This document shows positions 6,774-13,704 of a DNA stretch of 16,804 nt, in pieces. How positions within the stretch are numbered: position 1 is the first letter of the stretch; each line of letters begins with the position of its first letter. This DNA is from Neisseriaceae bacterium (GTDB lineage Bacteria; Pseudomonadota; Gammaproteobacteria; Burkholderiales; Neisseriaceae): positions 1 through 16,804 of the forward strand of contig JASLBZ010000164.1 in assembly GCA_030146285.1 (NCBI GenBank), given 5' to 3'. A model generated the notes under the pieces. It saw only the letters and a program-made list of their open reading frames with translations. It did no database searches and had not been told where the DNA came from. A program made the position numbers and the translations under genes.

Positions 6774-7781
6774 TCAAACCAAAGTTCGAATACCCACAGC
6801 CTCTTTGACCAGTTTAATGCGCTCTTTTGTCTCTTTACGGGCTTTTTCAGCACCATATTGTAAAATTTCTTCTACTTTTTTCGGTGTTGCAATCAATTCA
6901 TTGAATGCTTCTCGCTTATCAGCCAACTCAAGGTTGATTAATTCAAATAATTTTTGTTTGGCATCACCCCAAGCAATGCCATTGGCAAAATCTTCAGCAA
7001 ATGCTGCTGTTTGCTCTGCCGTTGCAAAGGCTTTGTAGATTTCATAAACAGAAGAATCTTGTGTTTGTTTGGCTTCGCCAGGTTGCAAACTGTTGGTCAC
7101 AATCTTCATAATGGATTTGCGCAGTTTTTTCTCAGTTTCAAACAAAGGAATGGTATTGCCATAACTTTTGCTCATTTTGCGGCCATCCAAACCCACCAAG
7201 AGGGTTGCATCTTCACCCACCACAGCTTGTGGCAAATTAAACAATTCTTGGTAGCGGTAATTAAAACGACCTGCGATGTCTCGCGCCATTTCCAAATGCT
7301 GAACTTGGTCTTTGCCCACTGGGACATCATTGGCATTGAAAATCAAAATATCGGCTGCCATCAAGATGGGATAGCAATACAAACCCATATCAATGCCATG
7401 ATCCACATCCTCAGTACCACCTTCTAAATTGGCTTGTACTGCAGCTTTATATGCATGTGCACGGTTCATCAAGCCTTTGCCTGTTACACAGGTTAAAATC
7501 CAATTTAATTCTTGAATCTCAGGGATGTCCGACTGGCGATAAAAAGTCACTTTCTCATAATCCAAGCCACTTGCTAACCAAGTTGCCGCGCCCATCAGCG
7601 TAGATTCATGAATGTGGTTGGCATCTTGGCATTTAATCAAACCGTGGTAATCAGCCAAAAAGAAAAAAGATTCGCCTTCTGTATTTTTACTTGCTTCAAT
7701 CGCAGGGCGAATCGCGCCAACGTAATTACCCAAATGTGGCGTACCTGTCGTTGTCACGCCTGTTAAAACACGCTTCTTCAT
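6774..7781 (-). CDS. trpS: Tryptophan-tRNA ligase
   Basis: This class I aminoacyl-tRNA synthetase charges tRNA-Trp with tryptophan using ATP, in the cytoplasm. At 335 residues it has the usual bacterial length. The HIGH-type signature is TPHLGNY at 14-20 and the KMSKS loop is at 202-206 (GRKMSKSYGNT). Between them are the Trp-pocket region around LADYHGLIK (42-50) and GKDQVQHLEMARDIAGRFN from about 156. AGGA lies about 13 bases upstream of the ATG, leaving a loose ribosome site. The gap to gshA is only 56 bases and holds an inverted uptake-sequence hairpin without a T tract and no obvious promoter, so trpS may be read through from gshA. No tryptophan leader peptide or T-box is visible. Confidence 0.96.
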   Translation of the reverse strand: MKKRVLTGVTTTGTPHLGNYVGAIRPAIEASKNTEGESFFFLADYHGLIKCQDANHIHESTLMGAATWLASGLDYEKVTFYRQSDIPEIQELNWILTCVTGKGLMNRAHAYKAAVQANLEGGTEDVDHGIDMGLYCYPILMAADILIFNANDVPVGKDQVQHLEMARDIAGRFNYRYQELFNLPQAVVGEDATLLVGLDGRKMSKSYGNTIPLFETEKKLRKSIMKIVTNSLQPGEAKQTQDSSVYEIYKAFATAEQTAAFAEDFANGIAWGDAKQKLFELINLELADKREAFNELIATPKKVEEILQYGAEKARKETKERIKLVKEAVGIRTLV

Positions 7782-7807
7782 TGTATTTCAATTCCTAAAT
7801 TGTTTTA

Positions 7808-7834
7808 CAGGCTGCCATACATAGGCAGCCTGAA
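7808..7834. repeat. Inverted repeat with an exact Kingella-type DNA uptake sequence
   Basis: AGGCAGCCTGAA at 7823-7834 is an exact 12-mer of what I recall as the AG-king DNA uptake sequence dialect. An inverted partial copy (CAGGCTGCC, 7808-7816) lies 7 bases away, forming a perfect 9-bp GC-rich stem between the gshA stop and trpS. Neisserial genomes often place such pairs after genes as terminators, but here neither strand has a T tract behind the stem, so termination would be weak or Rho-assisted. Confidence 0.7.
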
Positions 7835-7837
7835 TGA

Positions 7838-9172
7838 TTATGCTTGTTGGTATGCTTCAAGTTCTAAAGAGGCTGCTAGTAAAGACAAGCGAGCCATAAC
7901 GCCATAAACGTATAAGCGATTGTCTTCACAATCAGGGGCTTGTTGCTCATCGGGCATGCCCACGGTATCCCATTTTTCAAAGGCTCTTTGGCAAGTCACA
8001 TCTTCTTCTCTTGGCATTGGCATGCCTTTATTCAATGGAATAAAGCGCATTCCTGTTGCATTGAGGTTTTCATGATTACCACGGCCTTCATGGACGCGGT
8101 AAAAACCACCAATAACAAAGCGATCCATCATATAAACCACAGGCTCAGCAACAGCATCTTTGACTTTTTCATAGGTATAAATACCTTCTTGGACAATCAC
8201 TTCACTGACTTCCAAGCCTTCTTTGACCACGGACATCTTGTTGCGGTTTTTGCGATTCAAACCACGCACTTCATCGGCTGATTTAACGCTCATAATACCC
8301 ATACCATACGTGCCGGCGTCGGCTTTGACAATCACAAAAGGCTCGTCAGTAATGCCGTTTTCATCGTATTTGGCTTGGATTTTGGCCAATAGGCGCTCTA
8401 CGACATCAGCAAGGTGGTCTTCACCTTCTCGCGCTTGAAAATTCAAACCACTACACGCTTCAAAATAAGGGTTAATCTGCCAAGGGTCAATACCCACTTC
8501 TTTAGCAAAGGCTTCGGCCACGATATTGTAAGCGGCAAAATGGTGTGTCTTGCGACGGCTTTGCCAACCAGCTTGCAGTGGTGGCAATAATTTTTGTTCT
8601 AAATTGGCCAAAATCTCAGGAACGCCACCTGAAAGGTCATTATTCAAAAGCACCAAACATGCTTTGTAACCATCGGCCAAGACCAAATGATTGCCTTCAC
8701 GCTCAATCGGCTCAAGCAACAATTTATTGTCCATGGCAGTTTGAAATTCAGTTGCTTCTGTGATTTCAGGGTTCAAAGTACCAATGCGCACTTCGTAACC
8801 TGCCGACAATAAAATATGGCGCAACACAAAAACATTTTCTAAGTAAAATGTATTGCGGGTATGATTTTCAGGAATGATTAGAATCGACTTGGCACCATCA
8901 CACATGGTTTCCATGGCTTGCTGCGCTGCAACGGCAGCCAATGGTGTAAACTGTTCATTTAAGTTATTGAATCCACCTGGAAACAAGTTCATGTCAATAG
9001 AAGCAAGCTTATAGCCGCTATTGCGTAAATCTACTGAACCATAAAAAGGAGGCTGATGCTCCCGCCACTGGCTTCTAAACCACGACTCAATTTTAATATG
9101 CTGATCAATAATCGTTTTTTCTAAATTGACAAACAAATTGGCATAGCTAGGATTAAGTTGACTTAACGTCAT
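7838..9172 (-). CDS. gshA: Glutamate-cysteine ligase (Thiobacillus/betaproteobacterial type)
   Basis: This enzyme catalyses the first, rate-setting step of glutathione synthesis: ATP-dependent joining of glutamate and cysteine. The 444-residue protein belongs to the family first named from Thiobacillus ferrooxidans (TIGR02049), common in Betaproteobacteria and unlike E. coli GshA. Seen in the sequence: YGSVDLRNSGYKLASIDMNLFPGGFNNL starting near residue 44, split here as YGSVDLRNSG and the SIDMNLFPGG loop at 58-67, a PENHTRN loop at 101-107, and a glycine-rich nucleotide-binding stretch VKADAGTYGMG at 282-292. AAGGTG lies 5 bases before the ATG. The start codon overlaps the TGA of a 36-codon upstream ORF (ATGA), which suggests translational coupling. 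It lies 3 kb from gshB on the same strand in a separate unit. Confidence 0.93.
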   Translation of the reverse strand: MTLSQLNPSYANLFVNLEKTIIDQHIKIESWFRSQWREHQPPFYGSVDLRNSGYKLASIDMNLFPGGFNNLNEQFTPLAAVAAQQAMETMCDGAKSILIIPENHTRNTFYLENVFVLRHILLSAGYEVRIGTLNPEITEATEFQTAMDNKLLLEPIEREGNHLVLADGYKACLVLLNNDLSGGVPEILANLEQKLLPPLQAGWQSRRKTHHFAAYNIVAEAFAKEVGIDPWQINPYFEACSGLNFQAREGEDHLADVVERLLAKIQAKYDENGITDEPFVIVKADAGTYGMGIMSVKSADEVRGLNRKNRNKMSVVKEGLEVSEVIVQEGIYTYEKVKDAVAEPVVYMMDRFVIGGFYRVHEGRGNHENLNATGMRFIPLNKGMPMPREEDVTCQRAFEKWDTVGMPDEQQAPDCEDNRLYVYGVMARLSLLAASLELEAYQQA

Positions 9173-9279
9173 ATAAACACCTTTTTTATGGTTAGAGCAA
9201 ACAGCAACAGCATTGACAAAACACCATTACAGAGACTGGTAAAACAATTTTGATAAGCTTCAAAAGCGCCACAGTACAT
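9169..9279 (-). CDS. Putative 36-residue leader peptide or small membrane protein overlapping the gshA start
   Basis: On the minus strand ATG at 9279 is preceded by AGGTGG (9291-9286) with 6 bases of spacing, the strongest ribosome site in this region. The frame runs 36 codons and ends in TGA that shares ATGA with the gshA ATG. It begins MYCGAFEAYQNC, has Cys at 3, 12 and 17, a hydrophobic stretch at about 19-31 (GVLSMLLLFALTI) and a basic tail KKVFI. It could be a regulatory leader peptide coupling gshA translation, or a one-helix membrane protein. The ribosome site lies partly within the 5' arm of the hairpin 9253-9302 and the ATG in its loop. No family is recognised; coding is inferred only from ribosome site, overlap and position. 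Confidence 0.42.
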   Translation of the reverse strand: MYCGAFEAYQNCFTSLCNGVLSMLLLFALTIKKVFI

Positions 9280-9302
9280 TGTATGCCACCTTTTGAACTT
9301 AT
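9253..9302 (-). promoter_or_regulatory. Hairpin in the gshA leader around the uORF start
   Basis: ATAAGTTCAAAAG pairs with CTTTTGAAGCTTAT (13 pairs, one bulged base) across a loop of 23 bases that holds the uORF ATG, with the 5' part of its Shine-Dalgarno in the stem. No T tract follows directly, so it looks more like a translation-gating element than a terminator. Confidence 0.4.
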
Positions 9303-9482
9303 GTAAGTCAGGCCACATACGCTAGTATCTAGAACAAAGCACGGCTGAATACCGAAGCTGAATAAATGGTAGCGTTTTAGCAAAATACAAGTTCATTTTG
9401 TATTTATTTTTTCACTCAATCTGAAATTAAACACCTATTTTTTAAGTTTAAATAGAATGTTTCTACAATTTTTTGATTATAT

Positions 9483-9511
9483 TTCAGTTATCAACATTTA
9501 TTTGCTAGAAT
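9483..9511 (+). promoter_or_regulatory. Promoter of the MFS exporter gene
   Basis: TGCTAGAAT (9503-9511) is an extended -10; TTCAGT lies 17 bp upstream as a weak -35. Transcription would start near 9518, leaving a leader of about 190 bases, long for this window. Confidence 0.45.
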
Positions 9512-9561
9512 ATAGGAACTTTTTGTTGTGTTGTTTTTTGTGTTACCCCACCCCAACAATT

Positions 9562-9598
9562 ATTTGATTAAAAAATCATGTGGTTTTTATAATCAAAT
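9562..9598 (+). repeat. Long inverted repeat in the exporter leader
   Basis: ATTTGATTAAAAAA and TTTTTATAATCAAAT pair over 14 bp with one bulged A and an 8-base loop (TCATGTGG). It could be an operator palindrome for a local regulator or an mRNA hairpin. It is not followed by a T run, so it is not a standard terminator. Confidence 0.45.
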
Positions 9599-9669
9599 GG
9601 TTGATTCTCTTTGCACCCCCCATATCACTGATATTTTTACTTCTTCATGCCTTTCACGAGCGCACTTCT

Positions 9670-9687
9670 GGTGACAATATGGTGACA
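9670..9687 (+). repeat. Direct repeat GGTGACA with 11-bp period
   Basis: Two copies of GGTGACA start at 9670 and 9681, one helical turn apart, about 25-40 bases ahead of the exporter start. They would be in the 5' leader if the promoter at 9503 is used. Confidence 0.35.
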
Positions 9688-9708
9688 TGAATTTAACCGA
9701 TGGTATTT

Positions 9709-10926
9709 ATGAAACAACTTCCATTAAAACTCACCCCCCTACTTTTCATCTCTTTGGCACTCTTGACTGCTGTTGGTCCTTTTGCCATTGACATGTACTT
9801 ACCCGCCTTTCCATTGATTGCCCGCGACTTAAATACCAACGCCACATCGGTACAATTGACCTTAACTGCTTTCTTATTTGGTCTTAGTTTAGGTCAATTG
9901 ATTATCGGCCCATTGTCCGATAAATACGGCCGCCGCAGACCATTGATGATCTGTTTAAGCCTTTATCTTTTGGCATCCATTGGTTGTATTTTTGTCCCTG
10001 ACATCAATAGCTTTATTTTATTGCGTGTTTTGCAAGGCTTAACAGGTGCTGGCGGCATCGTGATTGCTCGCTCAGTCGTGGCAGACATTGCCAAAGGCGC
10101 AGAAGCAGCACGTTCTTTCAGTATTTTAAGTTCGATTAGCGGTTTAGCACCTGTTATTGCTCCTTTGGCTGGCAGTGCTTTGATTCCATCACCGGGATGG
10201 CGTGGCATTATGGCTGCCTTAGCCATCTTGGGCTTGGTAATGCTGGTTTCGTCTTTTTTCCGCGTTCCTGAGTCATTGCCACCTGAAAAACGCAATGACA
10301 AACGGCTGCACCACATTTACCTTGGTATGGGCCCCATCTTAGCCAATAAACACTACTTGTATATGGCTTTGGCTGTGTGCTTGGCTTTTGGTAGTTTAAT
10401 GAGTTATGTATCTGCTTCTCCATTTGTATACCAAAATGTATTGGGTATCGATGAAGAGAAATTTTCATGGTTTTTTGCCATGAATGCCAGTGGTTTGGTA
10501 GTGGGTAGCATCATCAATAACCAATTGCTTAAAAGAATACCAACATGGAAAATTTTATGGGCTGCCGTGCGCATCAATCTTTTCTTGTCGAGTTCTTTGC
10601 TGATTTTGTTTATAAGCAACGTACATAATCCTTATGTTGTTGCGCCCATTATCTTTGGCTTTGTCATGAGCATGAGCTTTATCATGGGCAATGGTTCTGC
10701 ACTTGCAATCCAACAAACCCCACATGCCATTGGCACAGGTTCTGCCATTTTAGGTTCATTGTTTTTCATGTTCGGCGCTCTTGTTTCCCCGCTAACAGGT
10801 CTTGCTGGTTCTCATGCTGCTTGGCCGATGGCATTGACTCAAATCGGCTGTGGCACCCTGAGTATTGTCTTTTTACTAAAAGCGAACAAAATAGCCAAAG
10901 AAAAAGCTGCACAAAACCCAATATAA
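9709..10926 (+). CDS. Bcr/CflA-type multidrug efflux MFS transporter
   Basis: This is a 405-residue inner-membrane drug:proton antiporter of the 12-helix DHA1 group. The first helix carries GPFAIDMYLPAFP (about 24-36), typical of Bcr/CflA proteins that export bicyclomycin, chloramphenicol and similar compounds. MFS motif A is GPLSDKYGRRRP at 67-78. Antiporter motif C-like glycines and prolines are in GLAPVIAPLAGSAL (about 145-158), and a central cytoplasmic loop with PESLPPEKR separates the two halves. Length fits the family. Two starts are possible; I take ATG at 9709 (MKQLPLKLTP) because a Lys-containing start is usual, although both ribosome sites are poor. It stands alone, and its long leader with an inverted and a direct repeat suggests regulation. 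The substrate cannot be read from the sequence. Confidence 0.92.
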   Translation: MKQLPLKLTPLLFISLALLTAVGPFAIDMYLPAFPLIARDLNTNATSVQLTLTAFLFGLSLGQLIIGPLSDKYGRRRPLMICLSLYLLASIGCIFVPDINSFILLRVLQGLTGAGGIVIARSVVADIAKGAEAARSFSILSSISGLAPVIAPLAGSALIPSPGWRGIMAALAILGLVMLVSSFFRVPESLPPEKRNDKRLHHIYLGMGPILANKHYLYMALAVCLAFGSLMSYVSASPFVYQNVLGIDEEKFSWFFAMNASGLVVGSIINNQLLKRIPTWKILWAAVRINLFLSSSLLILFISNVHNPYVVAPIIFGFVMSMSFIMGNGSALAIQQTPHAIGTGSAILGSLFFMFGALVSPLTGLAGSHAAWPMALTQIGCGTLSIVFLLKANKIAKEKAAQNPI

Positions 10927-10943
10927 TAATGGTCATTTTAGGC

Positions 10944-10949
10944 TATAAT
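10944..10949 (+). promoter_or_regulatory. -10 element of the ribH-nusB promoter
   Basis: A perfect TATAAT lies 58 bases before ribH; no good -35 is seen. A small stem TTGCTT/AAGCAA (10957-10974) follows near the expected transcript start. The leader is too short for an FMN riboswitch. Confidence 0.5.
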
Positions 10950-11006
10950 ACAAACCTTGCTTTTTAGTAAGCAAACTAACATTCACCCAACAAGGAAAAA
11001 GACATC

Positions 11007-11471
11007 ATGCATCGTTACGCTATTGATTTGGCTGGTAAAGGCTTACGTATTGGTATTGTGCAAGCTCGTTTTAGTAGTGGCATTGGTGACGAATTGTTAC
11101 ATGCATGTACTGAACGTCTTGAAAACCTTGGTGTAAAATCAAAACACATTACTTTGGCTACCGTTCCTGGTGCCTTAGAAGTGCCATTGGTTTTACAAAA
11201 CATGGCAGCCTCTAGAAAATACGATGCATTGATTGCTTTAGGTGTGATTATCCGTGGCGAAACCTACCATTTTGAATTGGTCTCAAATGAGTCTGGTGCC
11301 GGTGTAACCCGTGTTGGTTTAGACTTTAATATCCCTATCGCCAATGCCATTTTAACCACAGAAGACGACGACCAAGCCATTGCTCGCATGCACATTAAAG
11401 GTGCTGATGCAGCAAACGTTGCTGTTGAAATGGCCAACTTATTGCGTGATATTCATTCAGAACAGGAATAA
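11007..11471 (+). CDS. ribH: 6,7-dimethyl-8-ribityllumazine synthase
   Basis: This enzyme catalyses the next-to-last step of riboflavin synthesis, condensing 5-amino-6-ribitylaminouracil with 3,4-dihydroxybutanone phosphate. Family members assemble into pentamers or 60-mer shells. The 154-residue protein shows the family marks: RIGIVQARF near the N-terminus (14-22), GALEVP at 55-60 for substrate binding, GVIIRGETYHFE at 79-90 with the catalytic His88, and Arg127 in QAIARM, both at the same numbers as I recall for the Bacillus enzyme. AAGGAAAA lies 9 bases before the ATG. nusB follows after 7 bases, the usual ribH-nusB pairing. Confidence 0.96.
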   Translation: MHRYAIDLAGKGLRIGIVQARFSSGIGDELLHACTERLENLGVKSKHITLATVPGALEVPLVLQNMAASRKYDALIALGVIIRGETYHFELVSNESGAGVTRVGLDFNIPIANAILTTEDDDQAIARMHIKGADAANVAVEMANLLRDIHSEQE

Positions 11472-11478
11472 AAATCAT

Positions 11479-11907
11479 ATGAAAACATCTCGCCGTCGTG
11501 CGCGTGAATTTGTTGTACAAGGCTTGTACCAGGCTCAAATGAACCCAAGTTTGGCTGCGCTTACCATTGTTAACAACCTAAAAGACAATGACTCTTTTCG
11601 CAAAGCAGACAATGAATTGTTTACCAGTGCTTTTTTTGGCAGCTTTAACAACCAAACAGAATACTTGGAAATCATCACGCCTTTATTAGATCGCAATGCT
11701 GACGAAGTTAGTCCAATCGAAAAAGCAGTATTGTTGATGGCAACGCATGAATTAAAAAACATGCCAGAAACACCATTTCCTGTGATTATCAATGAAGCCA
11801 TTGAATTAAACAAAACCTTTGGCAGCAGTGATGGTTACAAATTTGTAAATGGCATTTTGGATAAATTGGCAGTGCAGTTGCGCCCCAATGACCCACCTCG
11901 CTCGTAA
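11479..11907 (+). CDS. nusB: Transcription antitermination factor NusB
   Basis: This is a small all-helical RNA-binding protein that, with NusE (S10), binds boxA in rRNA leader transcripts and supports antitermination. The 142-residue protein starts MKTSRRRAREFVVQGLYQAQMNP, of which the TSRRRAREFVVQGLYQ stretch (3-18) is the typical N-terminal RNA-binding helix. The middle has DEVSPIEKAVLLMATHEL, the usual NusB helix with an R/K-containing turn. The C-terminal block VIINEAIELNKTFGSSDGYKF then reads VNGILDKLA, the most conserved part of the family. The frame is open for 33 codons upstream inside ribH, but ATG at 11479 gives the normal protein start. Its AGGAA overlaps the end of ribH, consistent with translational coupling. 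Confidence 0.95.
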   Translation: MKTSRRRAREFVVQGLYQAQMNPSLAALTIVNNLKDNDSFRKADNELFTSAFFGSFNNQTEYLEIITPLLDRNADEVSPIEKAVLLMATHELKNMPETPFPVIINEAIELNKTFGSSDGYKFVNGILDKLAVQLRPNDPPRS

Positions 11908-11917
11908 GCCAGTCAGA

Positions 11918-11960
11918 TGAAGTCAAAAAAGCACCTTAACCGGTGCTTTTTTTGACTTCA
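11918..11960 (+). terminator. Terminator after nusB
   Basis: TGAAGTC-AAAAAA-GCACC pairs with GGTGC-TTTTTTT-GACTTCA, loop TTAACC, 18 pairs with one extra T. It begins 11 bases after the nusB stop. Confidence 0.9.
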
Positions 11961-11984
11961 CTATTGAGCATACCCATGATCAAC

Positions 11985-12023
11985 ATGAAAAAAACCGCAC
12001 TGTTAAAGTGCGGTTTTTTTCAT
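11985..12023 (-). terminator. Terminator after guaB (bidirectional)
   Basis: ATGAAAAAAACCGCACT and AGTGCGGTTTTTTTCAT form a perfect 17-bp stem with loop GTTAA; T runs are present on both strands. It lies 18 bases past the guaB stop and back to back with the nusB terminator, isolating two converging units. Confidence 0.9.
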
Positions 12024-12041
12024 CATACGTTGTTTTGTTGC

Positions 12042-13505
12042 TTAGCGAGCTGTGTGGTCGTTTGGTGCTTCTTTGGTGATGGTCACATCATGCACATGAG
12101 ACTCGCTCATGCCTGCAGAAGTGATTTCAACAAATTCTGCTTTTTCATGCATCGCACTGATGCTTTCGCAGCCCAAATAACCCATGCTAGAGCGCAAGCC
12201 ACCCACCAATTGGTGAATAATTTGTACGATAGGACCTTTGTAAGCCACACGGCCTTCAATGCCTTCTGGTACATATTTATCACTGTTTTGTTCTGTATCT
12301 TGGAAGTAGCGATCTGATGAGCCTTGGCTCATTGCACCCAAAGAACCCATGCCGCGATAAGACTTGTATGAGCGACCTTGGAACAATTCAATTTCACCTG
12401 GCGCTTCATCCGTACCTGCAAATGCACCGCCCATCATCACTGCGTCAGCACCTGCGGCCAAAGCTTTGGCAATGTCACCGGAAAAGCGAATACCGCCATC
12501 GGCAATCATTGGAACGCCTGTGCCTTTTAAAGCTTCAGAAACATTGTGAATGGCTGTTAATTGAGGCACACCAACACCAGCAATAATGCGTGTGGTACAA
12601 ATTGAACCAGGACCAATACCCACTTTAACGCCATCAGCACCTGCAGCCACCAAATCCAAAGCTGCTTGAGCTGTTGCAATATTACCACCAATTACTTCAA
12701 CTTCTGGGTAGTTGTCTTTAACCCAACGCACACGGTCTAAAACACCTTGACTATGACCATGGGCAGTATCCACAACGATCACGTCAACACCAGCTTTTAC
12801 CAAAGCTGCAACACGTTCGTCCGTTTCCTTGCCAGTACCCACAGCTGCACCTACGCGCAAGCTGCCGTTGCTGTCTTTATTGGCATTCGGGAATGCGGTG
12901 GTTTTTAGAATGTCTTTAACCGTGATTAAACCTTTTAATTCCCAGTCGGCAGTCACCACCAAAACACGCTCTACTTTGTGTTCGTGCATCACTTCGCGAG
13001 CCACTTCAATGCTCGTGCCATCAGGAACTGTTACCAAGCTTTCTCGTGGTGTCATGATAGACTCAACCGTTTGGTCAAAGCGTTTTTCAAAACGCAAATC
13101 ACGGTTGGTCACAATACCCACTACTTTGCCGTCTTGAACAACAGGCAAGCCAGAAACTTTGTGTTTGCGACTTAATTCAATTAAATCACGAACCAATAAA
13201 TTCGGAGCAATGGTAACAGGATCTTTCACCACACCACTTTCATGGCGTTTTACTTTTCCAACTGCATGAGCTTGTTGTTCAATCGTCATGTTTTTATGGA
13301 TGATACCAAGGCCACCTTCTTGAGCCATAGAAATGGCAAGACGGGCTTCAGTTACGGTATCCATAGCAGCAGAAACGAGGGGAAGATTCAAGGTAATATT
13401 ACGGGTCAGGCGTGTTTTTAGTGAGACATCTTTTGGGAGCACTTGAGAATGAGCAGGAACCAACAAGACGTCATCAAAGGTATAGGCTTTTTCAACGATG
13501 CGCAT
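12042..13505 (-). CDS. guaB: Inosine-5'-monophosphate dehydrogenase
   Basis: This enzyme oxidises IMP to XMP with NAD+, the committed step to guanine nucleotides. At 487 residues it has the normal bacterial length. The (beta/alpha)8 core is split by two CBS domains at about 93-205, which in other species bind adenine or guanine nucleotides and tune activity. The catalytic loop is GPGSICTTR at 298-306 with nucleophile Cys303. GG359-360 and the following Met-rich stretch bind IMP phosphate, and Arg399-Tyr400 (SSDRYF) lie on the mobile flap. An upstream TTG in frame at 13529 would add eight residues; ATG at 13505 (MRIVEKAYTFDDVLL) matches family starts. It is divergent from the DUF4124 gene and faces nusB, with its own terminator and promoter. 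Confidence 0.97.
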   Translation of the reverse strand: MRIVEKAYTFDDVLLVPAHSQVLPKDVSLKTRLTRNITLNLPLVSAAMDTVTEARLAISMAQEGGLGIIHKNMTIEQQAHAVGKVKRHESGVVKDPVTIAPNLLVRDLIELSRKHKVSGLPVVQDGKVVGIVTNRDLRFEKRFDQTVESIMTPRESLVTVPDGTSIEVAREVMHEHKVERVLVVTADWELKGLITVKDILKTTAFPNANKDSNGSLRVGAAVGTGKETDERVAALVKAGVDVIVVDTAHGHSQGVLDRVRWVKDNYPEVEVIGGNIATAQAALDLVAAGADGVKVGIGPGSICTTRIIAGVGVPQLTAIHNVSEALKGTGVPMIADGGIRFSGDIAKALAAGADAVMMGGAFAGTDEAPGEIELFQGRSYKSYRGMGSLGAMSQGSSDRYFQDTEQNSDKYVPEGIEGRVAYKGPIVQIIHQLVGGLRSSMGYLGCESISAMHEKAEFVEITSAGMSESHVHDVTITKEAPNDHTAR

Positions 13506-13538
13506 GATGAAGCAACTTTCTTTGTTCAACGAGAATCG

Positions 13539-13547
13539 ATTATAGCA
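13539..13547 (-). promoter_or_regulatory. Extended -10 promoter of guaB
   Basis: TGCTATAAT on the minus strand is a full extended -10 (TGn plus consensus TATAAT), 33 bases before the guaB ATG; the -35 is poor. No PurR-type operator was recognised. Confidence 0.6.
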
Positions 13548-13601
13548 AAACAGTCCATGAAAAGTAAGCCACAGTTTCTGTTAAAACTCAGTCAAAACAA
13601 G

Positions 13602-13639
13602 AAATATATTTCAAAATCAATTAAACTTCATCTAAAATA
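13602..13639 (+). promoter_or_regulatory. Promoter of the DUF4124 gene with an overlapping palindrome
   Basis: TTCAAA (13611-13616) and TAAAAT (13634-13639) are 17 bp apart. A perfect 12-bp palindrome GAAATATATTTC (13602-13613) overlaps the -35, so a repressor could sit there, but AT-only palindromes are common by chance in such DNA. Confidence 0.5.
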
Positions 13640-13704
13640 CCCAGAAGCCATAATTAATAACGGCAATATAAAAATATTCAATCTTAATAAACAGGAAAAT
13701 CATC

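Larger units (their letters stand above)
9173..9708. other. Divergent control region between gshA and the MFS exporter
   Basis: This is about 0.5 kb without an established gene. Minus-strand half: the gshA leader with the uORF, its hairpin and a five-Cys codon tract in another frame. An AT-only inverted repeat (AAATACAA/TTGTATTT, 9383-9405) overlaps a weak promoter candidate TTGTAT-18-TTTATT (minus, about 9402-9373). Plus-strand half: an extended -10 promoter at 9503-9511, a 37-base hairpin at 9562-9598 and a GGTGACA direct repeat at 9670-9687. I looked for tmRNA, 6S RNA, SRP RNA and tRNA signatures and saw none. Confidence 0.5.

Noticed and set aside
9192..9383. A 63-codon minus-strand frame from a TTG at 9383 through the Cys-rich end
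   Set aside because: It needs a TTG start without a ribosome site, its composition is not protein-like, and it overlaps the better-supported 36-codon uORF. Only its Cys-rich tail is kept, as a low-confidence finding.
9384..9500. Possible small RNA gene in the AT-rich stretch right of the gshA leader
   Set aside because: No conserved RNA signature, no strong promoter/terminator pair and only A-T inverted repeats.
9647..9685. A 12-codon ORF (MPFTSALLVTIW) in the exporter leader, like an antibiotic-responsive leader peptide
   Set aside because: There is no ribosome site before its ATG, and short ORFs of this size are expected by chance.
10957..10974. Stem-loop before ribH as a possible FMN riboswitch
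   Set aside because: It is only an 18-base hairpin in a leader under 60 bases; the multi-helix FMN aptamer cannot fit.
11943..12317. Plus-strand 124-codon frame over the guaB 3' end and its terminator
   Set aside because: It crosses the bidirectional terminator and is antisense to conserved guaB sequence; its start lies within terminator stems.
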